Source: Erigeron canadensis
Lineage: Eukaryota; Streptophyta; Magnoliopsida; Asterales; Asteraceae
Direction of reading: 5' to 3'
Length of the DNA stretch: 64,000 bases
Assembly: GCF_010389155.1 (NCBI RefSeq)
Contig: NC_057761.1
Location: forward strand, 16,122,501 to 16,186,500
The notes under the pieces were generated by a model. It was not told where the DNA came from, did no database searches, and saw only the letters and a list, made by a program, of their open reading frames with translations. Shown one piece after another: positions 44,311 through 55,600 of the stretch. The position numbers were made by a program, and so were the translations under genes. How positions within the stretch are numbered: the stretch's first letter is position 1; each line of letters starts with the position of its first letter.

Positions 44311-45819
44311 ATGGATCAGAGTTCAGTCATAAGCAATGTAAGTAACCAGACCGCTTTGAAACTCAAGAATCTAGTACTCAAGCAGCTCTCTACTAATGTG
44401 ACTGACTCTGTTATGATCAAATTGCAAGAAGCCATGTTGCCGAAGGTTATTGATGTGATGTTTAAAGAAATTCCTAAGGACTTGGTGACTGAAGTTAAAA
44501 ATTTGAAAAGACAAGTCTAGGAACTCAAAAAAGATGTGTTTGCAATGAAGCCAGTGGCTGGTCACACTTTTGGCTCCACTGATAGGCAAATGCTAGAGCA
44601 GGTCTGAAATCACCTCAATTTTGGAGGTTATTCCAAGGGGGAAAGTGCTAATCTAGGTGCTCTAGTTGCATTTGCTGCTGAAAAATTGAAGGAACGAAAG
44701 ATGGAATTTGCTCGTGTTGAGGAAAGTGATGCTATTGGTACTGATGCCAATGAGCCACAGTTTGAAGAATTTGAAGATGTTGCCCAGCTCAAGAAACACC
44801 TAAAGGGCACATCTAGTGTAAGTGAAGAAGTTCAGTCTCCTGAAAGGCCAAATATTACTGAGGAAGAATCAAAAAGAATTCATCAAGCTGAACTCATTAA
44901 TATTCATAAAGAAAATGCCAAAAAGGCACTGGTCAAGCATCATGAAGAAATGAAACAGATGGGTACACTTGACAGTGCTAATGCTGGAGCCTTAAATCTG
45001 AAGTTAGATATGTACCTACAAATGAAGAAAGACCCCAGAATTGTAAAATGTCTTGATGTTCTGGATGATATCAAACTAAGAAGTGCATATTTAAAGGAAG
45101 AACAAGAGCTGGATTCCTTTACTCATGGTATCCCTATTCCAGAACTGATTAAAAGAAGAAAAGAAGAACTGGTTCGTCTGAAGAACCAAGTCAAAAGTAA
45201 TGTTGAAGCTCTGGAAAAGGGGTACTCAAGGAAGAGAATGGGTGGAAGAAACTCTAAGGCCTCAAGAGATGCTGATCTTAATACATTCATTCCTGTGGAT
45301 ACTTCAAAGTCTCTTACCAAGGTTATAACAAGAAGAACTGGTGAGACTCCTACTGAAAGCAGACCAATGGAAACATCTGAACAAGGCATTGGTTCTGATG
45401 ATGTCCAGTTTCTGGTTAAACAAGCTCAGACAAGGGAAAGATATGAAGCCTTCGTACATGGCAGAGCTGATGTCAAAAAAATCATAAGTGTAGAAATTGA
45501 AGGCATTCCTGATGATCCCAAGTTTGAGAAGTTTTCAGTGAAGTTGTTCAGGGAAGAAAACTTCACTGATGAAAGGCCAGCATGTACAATTCATGCTTTT
45601 GGAATGACAGAGTTAAAGGAGATTGTTAAGTTTTTCAAAGGAAAAACGTCATTTCCAAGGGAAGAATTAGCTTTCATGAAAAGAATCAAAAACAAATTTC
45701 TCAAAAAGAAGCAAATGGAAGTTGATCTGGAAATGACTACAGAACAAGGTTCACCACCACAACCCAAGAGACCGGCCACTGAAGAAGCATCTGGACACAT
45801 TGAAAAGAGAATGGCCTGA
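44311..45819 (+). pseudogene. SIRE-A env-like ORF, 3' part
   Basis: It resumes directly after the LINE-2 poly(A) with MDQSSVISNVSNQ, matching MDQDLVISSVSNS of SIRE-B. Stops lie at 44518-44520 and 44605-44607. The remaining 377-codon frame (44686-45819) is intact, lysine/glutamate-rich and probably helical (KDPRIVKCLDVLDDIKLRS, KQAQTRERYEAFVHGRADV), ending SGHIEKRMA. It is colinear with the second part of the SIRE-B ORF (ending SGHAEKKRA). No membrane segment. Confidence 0.88.
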
Positions 45820-46075
45820 CTCTTTTATCATTTGCTTGTAATTGTACTTATTTTATAAAGTTGTAACTTGTCACCAGTTGATGTCTGTAAATATAAGTTG
45901 CAAGCTTTATTTTTCACAAGTATTTGAACAGTATTAAGTCTAGTAATTAAAATGTATAAACTGGGAACACTGATGATCTATAAAGTGGCTCCCCAGTATT
46001 TCAAAATTAGACTTAGTCAAAAATTTTCAAGGATTTTTCAAGCACAACTTGAAAATCCTTACATAATTTCTAAAC
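45820..46075 (+). other. SIRE-A 3' untranslated region
   Basis: Noncoding stretch between the env-like stop and the PPT, homologous to 32593-32862 in SIRE-B. Confidence 0.85.
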
Positions 46076-46089
46076 AAATAGGGGGAATT
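46076..46089 (+). promoter_or_regulatory. SIRE-A polypurine tract
   Basis: AAATAGGGGGAATT immediately before the 3' LTR TGTTAGG. Confidence 0.92.
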
Positions 46090-46895
46090 TGTTAGGTCCA
46101 GATTTACTGGACTCGCTCCAGACGTGACTACTGATGCCCTCTAAAGATTTGTCCAGAAATTATGTGAAGACCAGTAAACAACTTACTTGTACAGGAATCT
46201 GGATTCCACCAGATTTGTTCACTAGACTTCACTTTAGTCAAGATCTTTCCACTGAAGAACATTTTCACTAAAGTCGAAGACTGAAGTTTGAAGAAAGAAG
46301 TCTGACAAATAGCGGAGCTCACTGGTAGACTTAGCAGATCTCCTGACTAGAGTCCTTGACAATGTTCTAGACCTTACAAGTCTGAACACTGATTACGAGG
46401 AATTGTCTTTTTGCCTTTACATGCCTTTACCCGGACAATCCATTTGTCCTTTGTTAAAAGCCTTACACGCATGTAAAGGTGGTTGGTTAATTAGAAGACA
46501 AGTCACTATCAAGTGACTTTATTCTTGTACTTTAATCAATGCATTTAAGGAATAAAAGTAATTTTCTTAAATGCATGTAACCATATTTGTACGGAAAAAA
46601 GAATATTATATTTATTCTTTTTGCCTATAAATACCAGGTCACTTCCTTCGTCCAAATTACACTTTTGCAATTTGGTGCATTTGATCAAATACTCTCGATC
46701 TAAACAGTTATACTTCACAACTTTAAGTATTTCGATCAAAAGAGTTTATTTAGGAAATATTAGATCACTTGTAATTCATAAGGTTGTTTAGATACTTACT
46801 TTGTAATATCTTAGTTCCGCAACAACCTTATATTTTATTTAACATCAATAAATAAAATACACTTGAAAATTACACTGTGTCTCACCATTTACTTT

Positions 46896-46909
46896 ACTTC
46901 CTTATCTTT
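46896..46909 (+). repeat. LINE-3 target-site duplication, left
   Basis: ACTTCCTTATCTTT, repeated at 48510-48523. Fourteen base pairs is a typical LINE duplication length. Confidence 0.9.
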
Positions 46910-48509
46910 TTTTTGGTTAATGGGTATACCCCTGTAAATTGCATTCCATCACCAAAAGACATTACAAATCAAGTAGTATGGTTGGAATACCATACTAGTT
47001 TATATGCACGACATGCCATGCATATATGAAACAAGCAGAAAGCAAACAACTAACTTAGCTATCCAAATGACCAACCATTAGTAAATACAAATAAAAACTA
47101 ATGTTGTATATAAAAAATTATCATCTTGCAAGCGCGCCATTATTTGAGATTGACCACAATGTCTTGTGGTATATTCCAAGCTTGCAGCAAATGATCTACA
47201 ACAACTGTATTTTTAAAAATTGAGCGTCACCAGTTTAAACCGAATAGTTGATATTATGAGTTCCACAATCTGGTCCGGAGGCCTTGCGTGAGAAGTAAAG
47301 AGCCTACTATTTCGTTCTTGCCAGATAAAGTATGCTGTAGCTGCAACTAATAATCTACCAATAACATTTTTCGCTGATCTTGAAGCTGACTTCAAAGTAA
47401 GCCACTTTAAAATATCACTCCAAGAATTCGACATGTGAGGAACCTCAGCCATAACTTTTATTCTCGTCCAAACCTGTTCTGAAAAGGGGCATTCAAAAAA
47501 CAAATGGGAATGAGAGTCAAGGCCGCCCTTGCATAACGAGCAGCAATACAAGTTATAGCTTGTTCTCCATTGAATGATCTTGTCTTGCGTTTTCAACTTT
47601 TGCCTTGCAATAAGCCACATCAAAAAGGTATGTCGGGGGATGCAATGCGTGAACCAAATCGCTTTAGCCCATGCAACTTCATCCCCCTTTGTGCGCACCG
47701 AGTTCCGTACCACTTTGAAGAGTACAAGTGTTCAGTATCATCCAAATCTTTCCATACAAGTTCATCATTACGATTATCAAGTAAATTAAACGGGGATACA
47801 TTTATTAACACTGGGAAAAGGTCCAGCCACGCTGTTGGCCAATTCCAATTACCTTCATGAATAAGGTCAGCCACTTTTGAAGTTAATTGAAAGCCTGCTT
47901 GTTTAATCTGTCTTGGTGACACATGCCGACTTAATGGACACTCATTAGACCACCTATCGAACCAAGTAGAAGTGTTTCTTCCATCTCCAATCTTTGACCA
48001 TATATATGGCCGAATACCCTCCCTAAGCTGTAATATTTTCCTCCATCCCCAAGAACAATTTATAGGCTTATTGACATCCCAAAAGCTCCTTCCTTTCAAT
48101 CTGTTTGAATGAATCCATTTAACCCACAGCGAATCCCTGTCGGTTAAAATACTCCAAATATGAAATACCATCAGCGCCTTATTCACCTCATCAATTCTCT
48201 TAATATCTAATCCACCTTCATTCTTGGGTAAGCATATCGATTTCCAAGAGACTTTAGCTTTGCCTTTTACCATTGGACCTTGGCACCATAAAAATGCTCG
48301 CATCTTCTTTTCTAGCTCTTTAATGATACTTGCTGGTAAAATAAATACCGACGCCCAATAAACATGGAACGAAGAAAGAACCGACCTTATCAACTGTAAA
48401 CGACCTGCAAAAGATAAAGATTTATTCTTCCAATTGGAAATACGACTCTCCATCTTTTCAATCAGCATAGCACAATCTTTATGAAGAAGTCTTGTTGAGA
48501 TAAAGATTT
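46910..48509 (-). mobile_element. LINE-3 in the SIRE-A 3' LTR
   Basis: A 1.6 kb 5'-truncated LINE on the minus strand, bounded by a perfect 14 bp duplication. Its 3' end (plus strand T run at 46907-46914, then GGTTAATGGGTATACCCC) is the LINE end motif. Truncation lies within ORF2 after the RT. Confidence 0.93.
47140..48509 (-). pseudogene. LINE-3 ORF2 C-terminal half
   Basis: The frame opens in the region after the RT active site (SFAGRLQLIRSVLSSFHVYW, GPMVKGKAKVSWKSICLPK, LKGRSFWDVNK, WGWRKILQLREGIRPYIW). It shifts near 47715 to the zf-RVT domain (IWFTHCIPRHTFLMWL, CSLCKGGLDSHSHLFFECPF, AATAYFIWQERNSRLF). Near 47212 an extra base in an A/T run makes an early stop; the true frame would continue through VVVDHLLQAWNIPQD to a stop at 47140. 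The RT catalytic part is absent. Confidence 0.88.
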
Positions 48510-48523
48510 ACTTCCTTATCTTT
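48510..48523 (+). repeat. LINE-3 target-site duplication, right
   Basis: ACTTCCTTATCTTT, identical to 46896-46909. Confidence 0.9.
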
Positions 48524-48720
48524 ATATTGCTTAAGTTACGTATTACTTTATATATATATATATATATTCTTGCATCTATATTTATTGTAATACTAGTCCA
48601 ATCTAGTGCTTACTTGACTTGTCGCATTTATATTCTTTGTAATACTAGTCCAATCTAGTGCTTGCTTAACTTGTTTTATTCTACACTTGTGGGTTAAACC
48701 ATCAAGTGAGGGACCTCACA

Positions 48721-48861
48721 GTACGGATATTCTAGTTGGTATTTAGGATCCTTCCAGTAACATCTTTCCTCTCAAAATTTATTTGATTAAATGTCTATTT
48801 CTTTTTATAAAAGTTGCGTGTTATTTGAAAAGTTATTTATTTGTTATCCGTGCGTAAGTAT
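48721..48861. other. Short flank between SIRE-A and solo LTR
   Basis: 141 bp of unique-looking noncoding DNA. Confidence 0.5.
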
Positions 48862-50006
48862 TGTGATATCCCTGACTTTGATGTACTATTTTATTCTATA
48901 TACTTGTGTTAAAACCGTCTCTTTAAACCCGATTCGAAAACTGTTATGAAAAAGGTGGGTTTCGTGTGTTACATTTGATGTGATGATTTGTATACTAATA
49001 TGTCCCTCGAATTTTCATTGGCCAGAAAGATAATATAGTCGCATATTATAAACCATATTCATTGGCCACGAAAATTAATACAGTCACATATTATGAATCA
49101 TACGGATTGACCCGAAAATTTATAAGTGACTCTATTGAAATTGTTTAAGAATTGGGTGGACAGAGATGTGATTTTAAGTTTATTTTTTTTTATGTATAAA
49201 AATATTTTTATTCTAATTGTCCAAAAATTCATTTTTGTCTCTTAAAGACTCATTCGATACATATAAGTATATAAGTTGGTCAAAACAGTTTCTTAAGATG
49301 TGCATATAAGAGTAACCTATCCATGGAGGTCCCATGGGCGCGTTATTGTGACACCGATGACGTGGCGCCGACCGTAGCAGTATATTTGATTTGATCTACG
49401 GCGTCTTTTTTTGATTACCCGGTAGTGGTATCCGCTTTTTGATATTTTGATATGAGGCGTATGGATCGGTCCTAGGCATTTTGTAGTTTGATGGTTGGCG
49501 TTTTCGTAGTGTCATACGAAGCGTTCGACCCTTTGGTAGGAAATTTTGTTTGACTTTTTTGTGCATTATTTTATGTAACTTGGTTTTATAATATTTTTGT
49601 TTGTTAAGTGTAAGATATTGGTGAAGTTATACCTATTTGTATTTTGATTCGAAGTGTGATTTGAAATAAGTTGTTTTGAAAATAAGTTTGTCTTTTAAAT
49701 ATACGTCTCTACATTTGATATTATATTTCTGCTTTTTTCATATCCGTCACTGAGCTTTTTGCTCAGCCGTATTCCTTTTTCTTTCTTATACAGCAGGTGA
49801 TCAACCGGGCTTTGGGATCGAGAGAAGAGAGTAGATAGAAGTGGACTTAGCACCCCTTGCCTTAGAGTTTTAATTCAAGCTTTAGAAGTATTAATTTTGA
49901 TTTGTCAGGTTAACTTTTGTTTGACTTTGAATAAGATTAACTCCCTTTTAGCCCTTTTAGTTCTTTGATATTATTTTGTATTGTTTAAAAAGTTAGGGGC
50001 ATTACA
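48862..50006 (+). mobile_element. Solo gypsy-type LTR (1145 bp)
   Basis: It starts TGTGATATCCCTGAC and ends GTTAGGGGCATTACA, an imperfect inverted terminal match usual in plant gypsy LTRs. The U5 phrase CTGAGCTTTTTGCTCAGCC (49751) supports this. There is no PBS, PPT or coding DNA beside it. The flanking 5-mers (AGTAT and AAACT) differ, so it is not a simple solo LTR with a duplication. It cuts LINE-4 in its 3' UTR. Confidence 0.7.
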
Positions 50007-50009
50007 AAA

Positions 50010-53000
50010 CTATTTTCTAATTAATGAAAACGGTAAATCCCATGCTGTCAAGAATCTCTCCACACGTCTAGTTCTCTTGAATTTGCAAGTAAGCAGTTTG
50101 AGCCTGACTGTGTGAATGATCACGCCAATAAGCTGATCTCTTGTCCTTTTTTGCTGATGGAAAAGCCTTGCATTTCTTTCATTCCAAATGAAATATGTGG
50201 TAGCTGCTAAAACAAGTTTAGCTATCATGCTAGATTTGTGTGCTATTGGAAGAATTCCAGCCACAACCGAGTCCCAGTCATGCGCAACATTATGAAGTTC
50301 AGCTTTAAGTTTCACCACAATCCAAACCTGCAAAGAGTATGGGCATTCAAAGAAGAGATGATTGTGAGAATCCGGAATAGTTTCACATAAGGAGCAGCTT
50401 GAAGTAAGAGAACCATTAAGATCCCATTGGCTTAACAAGTTTTGGGTCTTCAGTTTCCACCAAAAGACCAACCACAAAATAAAAGCATGTTTTGGAATGT
50501 TCTGATTGAACCAGACCAGCTGATGCCAAGTAACAAGAGCACCCCTAGGGCGCAAATCCTCCTAAGCAATATGAACCGAAATCTCTTGCAAATTGTTGTT
50601 ATTATCCTTCCATAACAACTTATCCTTCCATAACACCTTATGAAGACGAGTATTCCATTCTAGAGGCCATTTCCAATTACCACTATCAATAAGGTTAGCC
50701 ACAATATCGCTAAAAGGAAAACCAGCCCTTGTAATTTCCTTTGGTGAGAAATGATCAGTTAGAGGACTTAATGTACTCCAAATATCAAACCATGCTGATG
50801 CACAAACCCCATTACCAAGACGAAGCAAAAAATGTTTACGAATTAGTGATCTAACCTGAAGTAGTTTCCGCCAACTCCAAGATAAAGAACCACGCAAGGG
50901 TATCTCCCAAAATGATCTACCTCTTAACTTGTATGAGTGAATCTACTTCACCCAAAGAGATTCATTCTGGTCTATAATAATCCAAATATGACTCGATATG
51001 AGGGCATGATTGAAAGGTTCAATACGTCGAATTCCCAGGCCTCCCTCCTATTTTAGAAGGCACACGACTTCCCAAGCAATCTTTGACTGTCCTCGCTTCA
51101 AATCACCACAGCTCCATAAAAAACCTCGCTTCAATCTCATGAAGACCAATAAACATGCATGGATGAAATTACCGATTTGATCAGTTGGAGACGTCCTGCA
51201 AAGGACAAGAATTTTTTTGGCCAAATACTTATCCGATTCTGCACTCTTTCAATAAGACCTTTGCAATCGCGATATCTCAATCTGGACGACACCAAAGGTA
51301 CACCCAGATATTTTACCGGTGATGTACCTTCCTCAAACGAAAGCACATGCAGAATAGCTACCTTTATGTAGTTGAGGATGTTACAAAAATAAGTTGTGTT
51401 CTTTACGAGGCTAGGAGTTAGACCCGAGACTTGTTTGAACTAATCTAGAGCCCTACAAATAACCGAAGCTGATTCCACATCTCCATGCATAAACAAAAAC
51501 AAATCATCAGCAAAACATAAGTTAATAATCTTATGTTCTTCACATTCTTGATGGTACTTGAAATTTCCTGACTGCCGAACATGTCTTTTGATAATTAATG
51601 TTAAAACTTCCATAACTAAAGTAAACTAGTACGGAGATAAAGGGTCACCCTGTTTAAGTCCCCTTTTACCACGGAAATACCCATGCATAGAGCCATTAAT
51701 AGATAAGGAAAAAGTAGTAGTAGTAGTTACGCATTCCATTATCCAAGAAACCATACGGGGATGCAATCCAAAGCCAAGAAGAATCTTTCGAAGAAATTCC
51801 AATCAACCATGTCATAGGCCTTTTGGATATCAACCTTAAAAGCACATCGAGGGGTCCCTCTATCAAGATGATAATTATGCATGAGTTCTTGAGTCACAAG
51901 AATATTATCAGTGATCCTTCTACCCGGAACAAAAGCCGATTGATTCTTGCTAACCAAATCGTCCAAACAGCCTTTAATCCTATTAGAGAGGATCTTCGTA
52001 ATACATTTAAATAGGACATTACACAGAGAAATTGGCTGATAATCAGTGACTGAGGTTGGAGACTTTACCTTGGGGATTAGAGCAATTACCATATGATTAA
52101 GTTCCTTTAGTAAATTGCCACTGACAAAAAATTCTTTAATTGCATTTATAATGTCATTACCAATGGTACTCCAAGTCGCTTTAAAAAAACAAGCAGAGAA
52201 TCCATCAGGTCCAGGCGACTTATCATCCCCCATAGAAAAGATAGCATCTTTCACCTCTTCATCTTTGATATCACGAATCATAAGATCTGACTTTTCTTGT
52301 GATAAAGTATGATGAAAAAGATCATTTAAGTTCAGTCTAGAAACATGCATAGATTGACCAAAAAATTGAGTATAAGGGGCGATAAAAGCATCTTTGACAT
52401 TATCACCATCAATAGGATTACCATCTGAATCGAATACCATATCAATATGCTTGCTAGCTGCCTTGCTTTTGACAACATTGTGGAAATAAGCAGAATTTGT
52501 GTCTCCAGTCCTTAACCATTCCACTTTAGCCTTTTGCTTTAAAAAACGTTCTTCATCAAGAGTTGCATTATTATAAGCATGAAGATAAGCAACATGATCC
52601 TCTCTTAGCAAAGAGTTAAAAGGGTCCAAATCAAGTGCTTTTTGCGCCTCATCAAGTTCTTTACTTAGGACCTCTACCTTGTTATGCAAACTGCCCTTAT
52701 TATACAATAGCTTACGTAGGGGTTTCTTCAAGGCTTTTAACTTGTGAACTACACGATACATAAAAAATCCATTCACCTCATGTTGCCACGCCGTTGCTAC
52801 AACCTGTTGGAAATCTGCATTATGAACTAAAACATTAGAGAATTTGAAAGACCTCAGAATGAATTTTGCTTTTCGAGGTAAGTGCTGAATAGCAGGCGAG
52901 TGGTCTGAAATTCGATAAGGTTCGAAAACAGCGACACGCCTACCAAAAGTATCCAAGAACTCCCCATTGGCCATAATTATGTCAATTTTCTTTAGAAGTC

Positions 53001-53600
53001 CATTATCACCACTAGGTTTCTGATTCCATGTAAAATGTAAGCCGACCTTATTGACATCAGAGACCTCAATGTTTTCCACACATTCTTTGAATTCCCGCAT
53101 GGTAATATCCAATGTTGAGCCACCAACAGATCTATCTTCCAAATTCAAAGCAGCATTAAAATCTCCCAAGATACACCACGGGTTTGAATGAACAAAAGCC
53201 TTATGTACTCCCAAAATTTGCCAAAGGGCGCGTCTTTGAGCATAACGATTATGAGCATACACAAAGGAACACATTACTACCTTTTTATCATCTTTTAACA
53301 CAACCTGTGTGTGCATAACCTGGTCTGTTTGTGATAAAAGCATAACATCAACAATATTAGAATCCTATCCTAAAAAAATATATGACCCTTTGATACAACA
53401 ACCCGAATTAGTAATCCAGCTCCACCTAGGAATAACGTTAGAAAATATGCCTTGTAATCTAGATGAAGTCACATGAGTTTCCAAGATAACACAAATACAT
53501 AGCTGATTTTCATACGCAATCTGGCGAACCTTTTTTTGTTTGGGGGTTTGGTTCATCCCCCTAATATTCCAAAGAAGCGATATTATACATGATGAACCAA
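50010..53600 (-). pseudogene. LINE-4 ORF2 (endonuclease, RT, zf-RVT)
   Basis: The endonuclease starts near NIRGMNQTPKQKKVR with catalytic ILETHV. A TAG follows YIFLG near 53367. Further endonuclease motifs (WCILGDFNAAL, RISDHSPAI) lead into the RT in the 534-codon frame 53343-51739: SPGPDGFSACFFKATW, QSAFVPGRRITDNILVTQE, FKVDIQKAYDMVDW. Frame breaks occur near 51740, 51650 and 51440. The RT active site FADDLFLF is still readable around 51490-51515. The connection region (SFAGRLQLIKSVISSMHVYW) and zf-RVT (HQLVWFNQNIPKHAFILWL, CSLCETIPDSHNHLFFECPY, WDLPFSLIRK) close it at 50010. The element would copy its RNA at a nick made by the endonuclease; this copy is dead. Confidence 0.92.
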
Positions 53601-54650
53601 CTGGGAAGGAGTGCTTGCCCCTTTTGTATTGAAATGTGCATTGAATTCATCATATACGGTTTCCACCTCATCCACATCACTGTCAGGAGGATCGTTGGCT
53701 GAAGTAGATGCACTTCCCATTGTTTCTTTGCCAAGTGGCTCAGTTCGACACTCATACCCATTCTCATCCACACCCTCTTCTAGAACAGAATAAGGATTGC
53801 TGGTCTTTACCTCATTAACCTTTTGCAACTTAGGACTTGTACCTCTTTGATTTACAGAATTTGGTATTGAAGATGGTTTTTCTTGAGCTGTAGAGGTTTG
53901 TTTAGGACGATTAACAAAATTTGGTTTTGGTTTTGACAATTTAATAGCTTCGATTTGCTTACTTTTCTTTTTATCTTTTTTCCTATTAACAGTAACAAAA
54001 CCATCATCCTTAGCTGTTTCAAGACCAACCTTTACTTGTAAAGGATAAGTGAAATCATCATGACCAAATACTTTACATTTTGCGCAGTGAGGTGGCCTCC
54101 ATTCATACTCTATAGTAACTTCTTCCTTATAAAAACCCTCTCCGTTAACATTAGGAATTCCAACAATCAAACTGTCTTTAAAACCACGAGTTGCGTCAAT
54201 TTCAATTAGAGCTCTTGCAAAAGAATGTTGACCCTATGAATGCATGCACATCTGACTTGTATATGAGTCCAATAGAATGGGTTTGCCTAGCTTGGAACCC
54301 AACATACTTAATCCATCTTCCGTGTAAGCTGCAAGAGGAACAGCATACAACTTGATCCAAACAGGAACTAGTCATATCTTGCTTAGACAAAGAAACATTG
54401 GGTGTCCATTCACTCAGGAAGATAGGTATAGATCTAATCATCCATGGGCCCTTTTACAACACTTGCATCATTCCATTTCTAGTGTCAAAGTGAAAGAAAA
54501 AGAAACCCGCAGTATTCATCATAACATTTTTCAAACCAAATTTCGCCCAAGAATTTTTGACATAATTCTCAACTACAGGAAATGCAATAAAGAGAGTTAG
54601 AAAAACGACTGTTCACCTCTAGAACAGAAGTAAGAGGAATCAGAATGTCA
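53583..54650 (-). pseudogene. LINE-4 ORF1 (DUF4283, zinc knuckle)
   Basis: The C-terminal frame (54170-53583) contains IEYEWRPPHCAKCKVFGHDD, the CCHC-type knuckle of plant LINE ORF1, but the last Cys is replaced (FTYP where a CP pair is usual). A Lys/Ser/Pro-rich tail ends QLVHHV. The upstream DUF4283 part is split across frames: VDILIPLTSVLEVNSRF (about 54640), FGLKNVMMNTAGFFFFHFD, then MIRSIPIFLSEWTPNVSLSK (54441 onward). ORF1 proteins bind the element RNA. At least two frameshifts and an internal deletion. Confidence 0.85.
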
Positions 54651-54800
54651 ACTCCCTCAGTTTCTACTGCTTATTGTTTATACGCTACAACACAACAGTC
54701 GTAAGGACGGCAAAAGGTAAAGGGTTATAGAACTCAGGTGAAAGGACAGAGACCGATGCCAAAGAGACTACTGGGAGAGAAGTGTCATAAATGATAGATG

Positions 54801-55121
54801 ATTAGAGATACATGATGATGGTGGGCGTTCGCGTTCGCCTAATACATTTTATAACGTTCATCTTACACACAACACGAAATCTTTATGTTACGAATCATTC
54901 CCATGCCATATGCTAAACAACCAACATAATCCTTTTTAAGTATGCCTAATACACGCAATCAATTATATTTTCTCCCCGGCATGCAACGCACGTGCTTTAA
55001 GCTCTCGTATAATTAAAAGTTGAGTGATATATAACAATTTTGAAATAATTATATAAGGGTAATTAATGGTTAACTATTTAATTTATTTATATATATCTAA
55101 CTAGTCTTAATACTCGTACGA
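54801..55121. other. Intergenic DNA, possible Helitron debris
   Basis: No gene. A GCATGCAACGCACGTGCTTTA phrase (54979-54999) followed by CTCTCGTATAATTAAAAGTT (55002-55021) resembles a Helitron 3' end next to a 5' end, but neither has the full CTAG or TC context. Confidence 0.35.
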
Positions 55122-55386
55122 TGTATGGTAGCTACATAGATTATATTATAAAGAAATTCGAATATGTCTCATACATAATATGAGAGAAATATCTAGAGGG
55201 AGAAATGAGAAATATCACACCAATGATCTCTATATTATTACACAAATGAGCTTTTATACACCACCGGCTAGTAACCGCCTTTCCCTCCAATTCTAATAAC
55301 CAACCTATATTTACAAAAGACCCCCTCGACTTATTATTTGTATTTATTTCTATTTAATAATATCCCAAAATATTATACACATATCA
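55122..55386 (-). mobile_element. Chromovirus (gypsy) 3' LTR, minus strand
   Basis: On the minus strand the LTR starts TGATATGTGTATAATATTTTG just after the PPT. A TATA-like GTATAAAAGC lies at about 55252-55261 (complement). The far border at 55122 is only a candidate TG. Confidence 0.55.
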
Positions 55387-55600
55387 GTACCCTCCCCTTA
55401 ACAATGTTTTTGTCATCAAAAATGAAAAAGAGGAAATTTGCATTCATATCATTCAAGAACTTCCAAGAAGCATCACTGGTGGGCAGTCCATTCCAATGAA
55501 CCAGAACCTATATAGCTCCTTTAGAACCACTGATGTGAAATGGTCCTCGAGTTGTTCTCATTTGAGTAAAAATCATGAACTCATTTTGTATGCAAATCAG
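55387..55600 (-). pseudogene. Chromovirus pol C-terminus (chromodomain) and PPT
   Basis: The minus-strand frame reads VLVHWNGLPTSDASWKFLND, then FIFDDKNIVKGRVL. This is the end of a chromodomain, as in Reina/CRM-type gypsy elements, where it may steer integration. Upstream the frame (FTQMRTTRGPFHISGSKGAI) hits a stop just before the chromodomain. A polypurine tract AAGGGGAGGGTAC (complement of 55388-55400) separates it from the LTR. All earlier pol domains are missing from the window. Confidence 0.65.

Larger units (their letters stand above)
20754..48720 (+). mobile_element. SIRE-A: SIRE-type Ty1/copia element, nested
   Basis: A full-structure element of about 12 kb, stretched to 28 kb by later insertions. 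The order is 5' LTR (20754-21757), PBS, gag, pol in copia order (protease, integrase, RT, RNase H), a 0.9 kb noncoding spacer, a long env-like ORF, PPT and 3' LTR (46090-48720). The extra ORF after pol is the hallmark of the Sirevirus genus. LINE-2 (with SIRE-B inside it) splits the env-like ORF at about 30750/44309, and LINE-3 splits the 3' LTR. The flanking 5-mers GCAAG and GTACG do not match, so no clean target duplication remains. Frameshifts and stops show it is inactive. The two LTRs differ at about 21 of the first 330 aligned bases. Confidence 0.93.
46090..48720 (+). repeat. SIRE-A 3' LTR, split by LINE-3
   Basis: The parts 46090-46909 and 48524-48720 together make about 1017 bp and align with the 5' LTR from TGTTAGGTCC to GGACCTCACA. 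The TATA box is at 46626-46633. LINE-3 sits in the U5. Confidence 0.93.
50007..54800 (-). mobile_element. LINE-4: nearly full-length non-LTR element
   Basis: The longest LINE in the window, on the minus strand: ORF1 (DUF4283 plus zinc knuckle) at about 54650-53583, overlapping or abutting ORF2 (endonuclease, RT, zf-RVT) at about 53600-50010. The 3' UTR is cut after 30 bases by the solo LTR. LINE-1 (7549-8369) is a close relative with the UTR preserved. The 5' end is approximate. Multiple stops and frameshifts. Confidence 0.9.

Noticed and set aside
54979..55021. Back-to-back Helitron ends
   Set aside because: The phrases resemble Helitron termini but lack the terminal CTAG and a supported partner end; mentioned only as debris.
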